From Treponema sp. (lineage in GTDB: Bacteria > Spirochaetota > Spirochaetia > Treponematales > Breznakiellaceae): DNA of 10,760 bases. The position numbers and the translations under genes are program-made. Below, one piece after another: positions 1 to 6,760 of the stretch (position 1 is the stretch's first letter; the number at the start of each line of letters is the position of its first letter). The stretch covers positions 1-10,760 of the forward strand of contig JAISRD010000055.1 in NCBI GenBank assembly GCA_031273835.1. The letters are read 5' to 3'. Below the pieces are notes generated by a model. That model was not told where the DNA came from. It made no database searches and saw only the letters and a list, made by a program, of their open reading frames with translations.

Positions 1-1031
1 GGCCGGGACAGCCAGCGTATACGGCCTTCGTCAAAGCCCAGTTTTTCCAGATCCTTTAGGGTAAGGGGTACAGAGGGAACAAAACGGCCCAGCACGGAGG
101 AATTGTCGTACCGGGAAGAAGCCCAGATACGGAAAAAGCCCAGGACATGATCGATACGGTACGCGTCATAGTATTTGCCGGCGGCGCTGAGCCGGGCCTT
201 CCACCAGGCATAGCCGTCCCCGGCCTGGGCTTCCCAGTTATAAATGGGGAAGCCCCAATTCTGGCCTTCGGGACTGTACATATCCGGGGGGGCCCCGGCG
301 GACAGATCGGCGCGGAAAATTTCAGGGTGGGCCCAGACGTCGCATGAATCTTCGTTCATCAGGATGGGAAGATCCCCCTCCAGCAGTATCCCCCGTTCCC
401 GGACCGCCCCGGCGGCCCTGTCGAACTGGCTGTCCAGGTTCCTCTGCAGCCAGGCCCAAAAAAGATGCTCCCCCTTTAAGGCGGGATCATCCCAAAGGGC
501 CTTAATTTCCCCGTCCCCCGCCCTTTGATGATCCGCCCAATCCCTCCAGCTCTTTTCGCCGTTAGCCTCTTTCAGGCGGCGGTAGACCGCATAGGGCTTT
601 ACCCAGGGATGGGCGGCTATCCATGTACCCAGGGCGCCTGATTCGGCCTGCTTTTTAATTTCCCCGCTGTGGGCCCCGTATATTTCCCGGAGCAATTCCA
701 TTTTAGCCTTGAGGATACGGTAATAGGGAAAGCGCGTTTCCCCGTCGAAGTTTTTCCCCAGCTCTCTGATTTTCGGCTCAAAGCCCGCCGCCTCTTCCAG
801 GGCGCTTAAGCGCAGATAGACCGGATTAAGGCCGAAGGCGGTTAAGGCGCTGTAGGGGGAACTTTCGTAACCTGTGTCATTTACCGGGAGTATCTGAATC
901 AGCCCTATTCCCATATCCGCGCAGAGATCCGCAAAGTCTATTAAGTCAAGAAATTCCCCCACGCCGGAATTTTCCCTGCCCCGGAGGGCCCCCACCGGAA
1001 CCACCGTCCCTATTAACCGTTTAGCTGCCAT
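1..1031 (-). CDS. malQ: 4-alpha-glucanotransferase (GH77, amylomaltase type), 3' end outside the window
   Basis: Reading the minus strand from an ATG at 1031-1029 gives an open frame of 343 codons to the window edge with no stop. GH77 enzymes transfer alpha-1,4-glucan segments between acceptors in cytoplasmic maltodextrin and glycogen metabolism. Visible family motifs are an early ILPVNDTGYESSPYSA segment (about residues 47-62), EGDLPI (218-223), PDMYSPEGQNWGFPIYNW (249-266) and YDAYRIDHVLGFFRIW (288-303), whose Asp in RIDH is the expected catalytic nucleophile. GH77 proteins are usually about 500 residues, so roughly the last third lies beyond base 1. A G-rich ribosome binding stretch (GCGGGGGG on the minus strand, about 1039-1046) precedes the ATG. 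The gene is divergent from the DUF1538 gene. The family call is firm. The symbol is by analogy, since some GH77 members are named differently. Confidence 0.9.
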   Translation of the reverse strand, partial: MAAKRLIGTVVPVGALRGRENSGVGEFLDLIDFADLCADMGIGLIQILPVNDTGYESSPYSALTAFGLNPVYLRLSALEEAAGFEPKIRELGKNFDGETRFPYYRILKAKMELLREIYGAHSGEIKKQAESGALGTWIAAHPWVKPYAVYRRLKEANGEKSWRDWADHQRAGDGEIKALWDDPALKGEHLFWAWLQRNLDSQFDRAAGAVRERGILLEGDLPILMNEDSCDVWAHPEIFRADLSAGAPPDMYSPEGQNWGFPIYNWEAQAGDGYAWWKARLSAAGKYYDAYRIDHVLGFFRIWASSRYDNSSVLGRFVPSVPLTLKDLEKLGFDEGRIRWLSR

Positions 1032-1051
1032 AGATTAACCCCCCGCATTTT

Positions 1052-1057
1052 ATTATA
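1052..1057 (-). promoter_or_regulatory. Candidate -10 box for the glucanotransferase gene
   Basis: The minus strand reads TATAAT here, 20 bases ahead of the glucanotransferase ATG and just ahead of its G-rich ribosome binding stretch. The -35 position 17 bp upstream is AT-rich (TATTTT) and a poor match to consensus. The 37-bp gap between the divergent genes leaves little room for any other promoter. Confidence 0.45.
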
Positions 1058-1059
1058 CT
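1054..1059 (+). promoter_or_regulatory. Candidate -10 box for the DUF1538 gene, overlapping the opposite-strand -10
   Basis: The plus strand reads TATACT, sharing four bases with the minus-strand TATAAT. Transcription from it would start near 1066, so an ATG at 1069 would be almost leaderless, whereas the in-frame ATG at 1096 would have about 30 bases of leader. The -35 region (around 1031-1036) does not match consensus well. Confidence 0.35.
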
Positions 1060-1068
1060 ACTATTTGT

Positions 1069-2601
1069 ATGAATAAAATACTAAAAGAAAAAATTATGGA
1101 GGCCTTTGCTTCAGTACTTCCTATTACGGCAATTGTACTTATTGCCAGCGTATTTCTTGTGCCCATGCCCACGGGAACGATTCTTACCTTTATCGTGGGA
1201 GCTTCCCTCCTGATTCTTGGAATGGGTTTTTTTACCATGGGCGCCGACATGGCGATGATGCCCCTGGGGGAAGGGATAGGCATACAGCTTACCAAAACTT
1301 CCAATCTGGTCCTTGCCCTGGCGATTAGTTTTATCATGGGCATGGTGATCACCATCGCCGAGCCGGATCTGCAGGTCCTTGCCCTGCAGACTCCCTCTAT
1401 CCCTTATTTTTCCCTTATCGTCTCCGTCGCCGCCGGGGTAGGTTTTTTTCTCGTAATCGCCGTGTTAAGAACCCTCCTTAAAATCAGGCTTTCCGTGCTG
1501 TTGTTTTTCTCTTACCTCATTACCTTTGCCCTGGCTTTTTTCGCCCCGGCAAATTTTATTCCCGTGGCCTTTGATTCAGGCGGGGTTACGACGGGGCCCA
1601 TTACGGTTCCGTTCATCCTTTCCCTGGGGATGGGCGTAACGGCCATCCGTACCGATAAAAATTCCCAGGATGACAGCTTCGGCCTGGTAGCCCTGTGCAG
1701 CGTGGGGCCGATTCTGGCGGTGCTTATTCTGGGGATCTTTTTCAATCCCCAGGGGGCGGAGGCCGTAAGCCATACCATCCCCGAAGTGATTACTTCCAGG
1801 GACGTGGTAAAAATTTTCGCCGTCCGTTTTCCCGGTCATACCCTGGAGGTGCTCAAGGCCCTGGGGGCCATTCTGGTCTTTTTCCTGATCTTTCAGGTGA
1901 TTTCACGGCGCTTCAAACGGCATCAGTTTGCCCGTATTATGGTGGGTCTTTTCTATACTTTTATAGGACTGGTGGTTTTCCTTACCGGGGTTAACGTGGG
2001 CTTTATCCCCGTAGGGCAGTTCCTCGGCCTTGAGCTGGCCTCTTCGTCCTTCAGGTGGGTTCTGGTCCCCCTGGGGATGATCATCGGCTACTTTATCGTC
2101 AAGGCGGAACCGGCGGTCCATGTCCTGGTTAAGCAGGTGGAGGAAATTTCCTCCGGGGCCATATCCCAAAACGTTATGAAACGGGGCCTTTCCATCGGCA
2201 TGGCCTCGGCCCTGGCTCTGTCCATGCTTAAAATACTGCTTGGCATACCCCTGATGTGGATACTTGTTCCCGGCTATGTCCTTGCCCTGGGACTCACCTT
2301 TTTTGTACCCCGGATCTTTACCGGCATTGCCTTTGACTCAGGCGGGGTCTGTTCGGGACCCCTTACCTCGACCTTCCTCCTTCCCCTGGCCATGGGAACC
2401 AGCGAGGGCGTCGGGGGCAATCTGATGGTCCATGCCTTCGGCATTGTCGCTATGGTTGCCATGGCCCCCCTCATCGTGATACAGGTTCTGGGCCTTATTT
2501 ACAGCAATAAGCTGCAGGTCTCCGTTAAGGAAATCGAGGAAGAACTTGAATCCATACACATCGATGATTCAGGGATAATTATCGAGTATGATTATGATTA
2601 A
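1069..2601 (+). CDS. DUF1538 family polytopic membrane protein with two DUF1538 repeats
   Basis: This 510-residue protein is very hydrophobic, with many predicted membrane spans and short loops. It is built as an internal duplication. Copy 1 contains AEPDLQVL (97-104) and FDSGGVTTGP (168-177); copy 2 contains AEPAVHVL (347-354) and FDSGGVCSGP (422-431), an offset of about 250 residues. This paired AEP...FDSGG architecture is characteristic of the DUF1538 family. Its biochemical role is not established to my knowledge; a transporter or channel is an inference from topology and from the P-II-like gene immediately downstream. The last 30 residues form an acidic cytoplasmic-looking tail (KEIEEELESIHIDD). 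No clear Shine-Dalgarno precedes the ATG at 1069; an in-frame ATG at 1096 (residue 10) is a reasonable alternative start. The stop codon overlaps the ribosome binding site of the next gene. Confidence 0.88.
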   Translation: MNKILKEKIMEAFASVLPITAIVLIASVFLVPMPTGTILTFIVGASLLILGMGFFTMGADMAMMPLGEGIGIQLTKTSNLVLALAISFIMGMVITIAEPDLQVLALQTPSIPYFSLIVSVAAGVGFFLVIAVLRTLLKIRLSVLLFFSYLITFALAFFAPANFIPVAFDSGGVTTGPITVPFILSLGMGVTAIRTDKNSQDDSFGLVALCSVGPILAVLILGIFFNPQGAEAVSHTIPEVITSRDVVKIFAVRFPGHTLEVLKALGAILVFFLIFQVISRRFKRHQFARIMVGLFYTFIGLVVFLTGVNVGFIPVGQFLGLELASSSFRWVLVPLGMIIGYFIVKAEPAVHVLVKQVEEISSGAISQNVMKRGLSIGMASALALSMLKILLGIPLMWILVPGYVLALGLTFFVPRIFTGIAFDSGGVCSGPLTSTFLLPLAMGTSEGVGGNLMVHAFGIVAMVAMAPLIVIQVLGLIYSNKLQVSVKEIEEELESIHIDDSGIIIEYDYD

Positions 2602-2612
2602 GGCGGATTATC

Positions 2613-3560
2613 ATGAATAAGAAAAACCCCCCGCCGGGCGCCGAAGATCCGGCCGGGGAAAGCGCCCGGAAACCGGCCGTTAAAGGCAGGGCCGGCGGGC
2701 GCAGAGCCGAAGACAAAACCGGCGCCGCTAAGGGGCGCGGCGCTCAAAGCGGGCCCGAACATCCCCGCCGCCCCCGGAGGGAGAAAGGTCCCGCCCTCCG
2801 GCCCGCCGAAGGCAGGCCGCCGCGGGGGGTAAGGGCCGCGCCTGAAATGCCGGTGCTTAAACTGGTGGTGTTTATTCTGGATTGGTCAAAATCCAGGGCC
2901 ATAAGCGAAATTCTGGAAGAATCCCAGGTGCGCTTTCACTTTATCTGTAAGGGTATGGGAACCGCCGGTTCGGAAATTCTCGACCTTCTGGGTATAGGCA
3001 GCGCGGAAAAAGCGGTGGTTATCTGCCTTGAACAGAATGTGATGGTCCCCATACTGCTCAAACGGGCCGCGAAGAAATTGGGCCTCCACAACCCCGGCGC
3101 GGGAATTGCCTTTACCGCCCCCCTTACGGGGATAAACAAACCCATGCTGCAGGTGTTCAAGGAGAGTATTCACAAAAATATCCGGGCGGGCGAAACCGGC
3201 GCGGGGCCTTTAAAAACAGGAAAAAAGGAACAGGAGATGAGTGATAAGACTGATAAACGCTACGATCTGATTGTAATCGTGGCCAACCAGGGTTACAGCG
3301 ACGAGCTTATGACCGCCGCCAGGGAGGCGGGGGCCACCGGCGGAACGGTAATGAACGCCCGGGGCCTTGCCCACAAGGGGCCGGTTAAATTTTTAGGTAT
3401 TTCCGTCCAGGACGAAAAAGAGATAATCACGATCCTTACCAACCGGGACAAAAAGATCGCCATCATGCAGGCGGTAAGCCGCGGCTTTGGGATAAGTTCC
3501 AAAGCCCAGGGCGTGGTCTTTTCCCTGCCGGCGGAGGATATCACCGGGCTGGATTTGTAA
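2613..3560 (+). CDS. Tandem P-II-like regulatory protein with a basic disordered N-terminal extension
   Basis: The 315-residue product has three parts. Residues 1-78 are low complexity, rich in Pro, Gly, Ala and Arg (about 13 Arg and 7 Lys against 9 acidic residues), and probably disordered. Residues 79-195 form a first P-II-like domain starting MPVLKLVVFILDWSKSRAI and ending with GAGIAFTAPLTGI. Residues about 216-315 form a second, DLIVIVANQGYSDEL to GVVFSLPAEDITGL. Both resemble the P-II family nitrogen-regulator-like proteins found beside DUF1538 genes. Canonical GlnB signatures, including the uridylylated T-loop tyrosine motif, are not visible, so classical GlnD control is unlikely. The start is supported by AGGCGG at 2601-2606, seated on the stop of the upstream gene. 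A shorter form could start at ATG 2847, which has only a weak binding site. The likely role is ligand-responsive control of the DUF1538 membrane protein (inference). Confidence 0.85.
   Translation: MNKKNPPPGAEDPAGESARKPAVKGRAGGRRAEDKTGAAKGRGAQSGPEHPRRPRREKGPALRPAEGRPPRGVRAAPEMPVLKLVVFILDWSKSRAISEILEESQVRFHFICKGMGTAGSEILDLLGIGSAEKAVVICLEQNVMVPILLKRAAKKLGLHNPGAGIAFTAPLTGINKPMLQVFKESIHKNIRAGETGAGPLKTGKKEQEMSDKTDKRYDLIVIVANQGYSDELMTAAREAGATGGTVMNARGLAHKGPVKFLGISVQDEKEIITILTNRDKKIAIMQAVSRGFGISSKAQGVVFSLPAEDITGLDL
3226..3239 (+). promoter_or_regulatory. Internal ribosome binding site and ATG ahead of the second P-II-like domain
   Basis: AGGA at 3226-3229 lies 7 bases before an in-frame ATG at 3237 (codon 209), within the linker between the two P-II-like domains. 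Translation from here would give a protein of about 107 residues beginning MSDKTDKRYDLIVIV, a normal-looking start for a free-standing P-II-like protein. This could be a working internal start or the scar of a fusion of two genes. Confidence 0.45.
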
Positions 3561-3653
3561 GGGCCCTCCCCCTCCGTACCCGCTATCCCCTGAAATCAAA
3601 GACCCGTGATGAATGTTCCGGGGGCGGGAGTGGAGGCAAGCGCCCCGTAAGCA

Positions 3654-3682
3654 TTGTCTAAGGGCTCCTTTTGGAGTATGAT
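3654..3682 (+). promoter_or_regulatory. Candidate sigma-70-type promoter before the unknown signal-anchored protein gene
   Basis: TTGTCT (3654-3659) and TATGAT (3677-3682) are 17 bp apart, matching consensus at 4 of 6 and 5 of 6 positions. The predicted start of transcription, about 3689, coincides with the ATG at 3690, so a transcript from it would be essentially leaderless. The spacer holds a short inverted repeat, CTCC-TTTT-GGAG (3665-3676), whose right arm is also the only Shine-Dalgarno candidate. The rest of the gap from 3561 holds C-rich and G-rich tracts that could pair imperfectly, but no convincing terminator. Confidence 0.35.
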
Positions 3683-3689
3683 AGGTATA

Positions 3690-5555
3690 ATGAGAAAGCC
3701 CCTGGTACCCCGGATTGTACTGCTTCCGGTAGTATACGCGTTCGTTTTTCTTGTTATCGTGCAGATCCAGTTCGCCCAGAAAAAGAATTTTACCCTGCAG
3801 CCGGGGAATCTTGTCGTTTCGGGCCGGTACGGCGGGGAAGGAACGGTCCGGTTTCCCGGCGTTTACCCCCTTGAGGGAGATATAAGCGTCTTCTTCGGGG
3901 GCATGGAATTTATGCTGGCCGGAGACGAGGGCTTTGCACTTTCCGGGCCGGGGGGGACCGTCAGGGCCGCCGCGGAATCTATGATCCTAAGCGATAACGG
4001 GGTGCATTTTCAACTCGCCGGCGGGCCCGCCTTAGGGGATACTCCGGAACTGTCCTTTACCACCCAGTATTCAGGGGGGGCCCTTGTTTTGGTGATACGG
4101 GGGAGCTTCGGCGGCGCTTATGAAGGGCCTTCGGAGGCCGAAAACGAAGAGCCGGGGGAGGGCGCCGCCGGTTCCGCCTATACCGCGCTGGCCCTGCCCT
4201 ATACTCCCCTGCGGACCAGTACGATCAGGGAGGGCGGGGTTTCCTTTATCGTAAACTCAGGCGGGACGGATTATGCCTTTAACAGAAACGCCGGGACCGG
4301 AGGGCTCATACGTCTTGAGGCGGAAAATCCGGTAATAAGCTACCAGGCCGTATCCGGCCAGAACAAACTCGGCCCCCGGGATTTTATTATGACCGGGGCG
4401 GAAAACGGCGAGACCTTCGAACCGGCCCTGGCCCTGTGGCTGGACAGCTCCTACTCGGCCTGGAACCGTACCGTCTCCCAGGGCGAGGCCCTGAACAGCG
4501 AAACCGCCGCCGCCTATATGAGCGAATCCCTGCAGCGGGGCACCTACCGCGCATCCTCCGCGGCCGTTTCGGCGGTCTATACTCCGGAACCGGGGTCCTA
4601 TGAAGCTTCCGCCTATGTAGGCCGTACCGACGCCGCGCTCCGTTCCCTTTCCGCCGCCGAACGGGAACGGTCCGCCAGGCTTGCCCGGGTTTTTAATGAA
4701 AAATCCCTGGACTTCCTCAAGGAATTCCACGTAGTCCTGTACCTGGGTATCAGGGGGTACAGCAACCTTCTGGATGATGTGGCGGAAATGCTCCGGGGTA
4801 TGGACCCCGCCGCGCTGACGGTGGATCAGTGCGCGGGCATTTTGGAGGGCCATCCCGATTGGGCCCTCCGCAGGCCCGGCAGGGAAAATCCCTTTGCCCC
4901 CTTTGTTGATCAGGCGGTGTATGTTGTTACCGGGGCCCTTAAGAAAAATCTTTCCAATGGAACAAGCTTGATCTTTACCGGCGAAGAAGCCGATACGGAA
5001 TACTGCCTGCGTATAGGCAGCGCCCTGTCCAACTATGAGGATGAAACTACGAAAGCCCTGGGAAGGACCCTGATCCTTTCGGTGCTGACCCTGACGGATT
5101 CCTCCGGTTCGGCGCCCCGGACCGTCATACGAAATTCCTCCGGGGATTTTGCCGGGAAACCGGGAAGCCCCCCGCTCAGTTCCGCGAGGATGTACAAAAT
5201 CCTCAATACCCCCAATGGGGCCGGTTATTTTGCCCGGGCCCAGGCAATAAGCGCGGAATCCTCCGTGCCGGGGGGGCTCTGGGCCTGGACCGCCGCTTCA
5301 TCGGTATCCGCGGTACAGCAGAACGGGATAACGGACATTACGGTTAATTTTCCCGCCGGGGAAACCCACTACATGATCATACGGGGAGTCAGGCCCTTCA
5401 GGGCCCTCCAGCTCTACAATACGGATTATCCCACCGACTCCCAATTTGAGCGCTACGATTCTTCCGGCTGGGTGTATTCGGCCGCGGAACAGTCGCTGCT
5501 TGTCAAGATGCGGCATCGATCCGCATCGGAACATATAAGGATTATCTCACCATAA
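3690..5555 (+). CDS. Signal-anchored extracytoplasmic protein of unknown function
   Basis: I do not recognise this protein. From ATG 3690 it is 621 residues: a short basic start (MRKPLVPR), then one hydrophobic segment (about residues 9-25, ending near VQIQF) that could be an uncleaved anchor or signal peptide, then a long hydrophilic, Gly/Ser/Ala-rich, probably beta-rich region expected outside the cytoplasmic membrane. A short acidic linker (EAENEEPGEG) lies at about residues 152-161. The tail (SGWVYSAAEQSLLVKM) looks like a beta-sandwich ending, but no catalytic motif is evident. Start choice: TTG 3654 and ATG 3678 are also in frame. ATG 3690 fits best because GGAG at 3673-3676 is too close to 3678, and 3654 has no good binding site. 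The stop overlaps the next start (TAATG), so co-translation with the guanylyltransferase gene is likely, hinting at a role in envelope or glycan assembly (inference). Confidence 0.75.
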   Translation: MRKPLVPRIVLLPVVYAFVFLVIVQIQFAQKKNFTLQPGNLVVSGRYGGEGTVRFPGVYPLEGDISVFFGGMEFMLAGDEGFALSGPGGTVRAAAESMILSDNGVHFQLAGGPALGDTPELSFTTQYSGGALVLVIRGSFGGAYEGPSEAENEEPGEGAAGSAYTALALPYTPLRTSTIREGGVSFIVNSGGTDYAFNRNAGTGGLIRLEAENPVISYQAVSGQNKLGPRDFIMTGAENGETFEPALALWLDSSYSAWNRTVSQGEALNSETAAAYMSESLQRGTYRASSAAVSAVYTPEPGSYEASAYVGRTDAALRSLSAAERERSARLARVFNEKSLDFLKEFHVVLYLGIRGYSNLLDDVAEMLRGMDPAALTVDQCAGILEGHPDWALRRPGRENPFAPFVDQAVYVVTGALKKNLSNGTSLIFTGEEADTEYCLRIGSALSNYEDETTKALGRTLILSVLTLTDSSGSAPRTVIRNSSGDFAGKPGSPPLSSARMYKILNTPNGAGYFARAQAISAESSVPGGLWAWTAASSVSAVQQNGITDITVNFPAGETHYMIIRGVRPFRALQLYNTDYPTDSQFERYDSSGWVYSAAEQSLLVKMRHRSASEHIRIISP

Positions 5556-6697
5556 TGTTTGACTATTGTATTATCATGGCGGGGGGTTCCGGCACCCGCC
5601 TGTGGCCGGCCAGTAACAGCCGTACGCCGAAACAGTTTCTCTCCATGGGTCCTTCCCGGGGTACTTTCTTTAACGCCGCGCTGGACCGGGCTCTTTCGGT
5701 CATAGACCGGGACGGCCGTATCATCATTATAGCCGGGCGCTCCCATACCGCCCATGTCGTCAAAGCCTGCGGGGCCTATTCCCCCGGCGAACTGGAGCGT
5801 ATGCTTCTGATCCCCGAACCTGCGGCAAAAAACACCGCCCCCGCCATAGCCTGCGCCGTGCAGTACATCCGCATGGTTTCAGGCGGGGCAGCGCGGAGCG
5901 TCCTTGTTTTAACCAGTGATCATGTCATCACCCCCCTGGAGGCGTTTAAGGCGGACGCCGCGGCGGCGGCGGCCTCCGCCCGGGCGGATAAACTGGCCGT
6001 CTTCGGCATCGGACCCTCAAAGCCCGAAACCGGCTACGGTTATATTGAGGCGGAAAAGCAGGCCGCGAAGAACCCTGGGGTTTTCACGGTAAGGGCCTTC
6101 CATGAAAAGCCGGAGCGGGAAAAAGCGGAGGCCTACCTAAGGGCGGGAACTTTTTACTGGAACTCCGGGATGTTCGCCTTTTCATCGCAGTTTATAAACG
6201 GCGAATTCGGCCGCAGTGCCCCGGAGGTCATGCTTCCCTTTACCGCCCTCGGTACGCCGGAGGAAGGGGCCTTCGCGGCGGAACAGGGTCTGCGTATACT
6301 CGAATGGCCCGGCCTTGAGGAAGCCTACGGTAAAACCAGGGCGGTTTCCTTCGACTATGCAATCGCCGAAAAGTGCCCGGAAACGGTGATGGTTCCCGCC
6401 GCTTTTAACTGGACCGATGTAGGAAGCTGGGATGAATACGCGGCGCTGGCGGCGGCAAATACCGGAGACTTGAACTTTTCAGGCGGCGGCGGGGTATTTC
6501 AAAGCGGATCAAGGAACTGCTTTGTCGATTCCGATATGCCGGTGGCCCTTGCCGGCGTGGAGGATCTTATCGTGGCGGTCCGGTCCGGCAAAAACGGCGG
6601 GCCGGGCGCGGTGCTGATCGCGAAAAGGGGGGATACCCAGAGGGTAAGGGAAATTGTCGAACAGATAAAGGCCGCCGGGCGCGGCGAATTGCTATAA
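5555..6697 (+). CDS. manC: Mannose-1-phosphate guanylyltransferase (GDP-mannose pyrophosphorylase)
   Basis: The enzyme converts mannose-1-phosphate and GTP to GDP-mannose and pyrophosphate in the cytoplasm, supplying activated mannose for surface glycans and derived sugars. The 380-residue protein carries the nucleotidyltransferase signature GGSGTRLWPAS (10-20) followed by PKQF, then EPAAKNTAPA (88-97), TSDH (120-123), PETGYGYIE (157-165), FHEKP (182-186), YWNSGMF (201-207) and FNWTDVGSWDE (284-294). All are diagnostic of the mannose-1-phosphate guanylyltransferase family. It ends soon after the transferase and left-handed-helix region, so it lacks the phosphomannose isomerase domain of the longer bifunctional ManC/AlgA type. 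Its ATG overlaps the stop of the preceding gene by one base and has no close Shine-Dalgarno, which suggests translational coupling. The family call is firm; manC is the usual symbol for this activity. Confidence 0.92.
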   Translation: MFDYCIIMAGGSGTRLWPASNSRTPKQFLSMGPSRGTFFNAALDRALSVIDRDGRIIIIAGRSHTAHVVKACGAYSPGELERMLLIPEPAAKNTAPAIACAVQYIRMVSGGAARSVLVLTSDHVITPLEAFKADAAAAAASARADKLAVFGIGPSKPETGYGYIEAEKQAAKNPGVFTVRAFHEKPEREKAEAYLRAGTFYWNSGMFAFSSQFINGEFGRSAPEVMLPFTALGTPEEGAFAAEQGLRILEWPGLEEAYGKTRAVSFDYAIAEKCPETVMVPAAFNWTDVGSWDEYAALAAANTGDLNFSGGGGVFQSGSRNCFVDSDMPVALAGVEDLIVAVRSGKNGGPGAVLIAKRGDTQRVREIVEQIKAAGRGELL

Positions 6698-6698
6698 T
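6693..6698 (+). promoter_or_regulatory. Candidate -10 box for acetate kinase
   Basis: A perfect TATAAT overlaps the stop codon of the guanylyltransferase gene. Transcription would begin near 6705, leaving a leader of about 56 bases before the acetate kinase ATG. The -35 position is GC-rich and does not match consensus, so confidence is moderate at best. Confidence 0.4.
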
Positions 6699-6701
6699 AG
6701 A

Positions 6702-6731
6702 GTTGTGGGGAAACTTCAGTTTCTGAACAAC
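6702..6731 (+). promoter_or_regulatory. Two-tier hairpin in the acetate kinase leader
   Basis: GTTGT (6702-6706) can pair with ACAAC (6727-6731), and inside it GAAAC (6710-6714) with GTTTC (6719-6723) around a TTCA loop. A 3x3 internal loop separates the two stems. There is no T-run after it, so it is not a typical terminator. It may stabilise the transcript or be chance. Confidence 0.25.
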
Positions 6732-6760
6732 AAGCTATAAATCAACAAGAGAGGTAAATA

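Noticed and set aside
147..528. Plus-strand short open frames across the left edge
   Set aside because: They lie opposite the glucanotransferase, whose conserved motifs run through this stretch, and have no supporting features.
3561..3653. Possible terminator after the P-II-like gene
   Set aside because: C-rich and G-rich tracts can pair imperfectly, but there is no stable uninterrupted stem followed by a T-run.
3686..3691. Perfect TATAAT at the start of the unknown protein gene
   Set aside because: It overlaps the chosen ATG and would start transcription inside the coding region. No -35 lies at a proper distance, whereas TATGAT at 3677-3682 has one at 17 bp.
4257..4853. Minus-strand open frame of 198 codons opposite the unknown anchored protein
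   Set aside because: The plus-strand frame is longer, starts with a hydrophobic anchor and is coupled to the next gene. The antisense frame has no binding site or motif.
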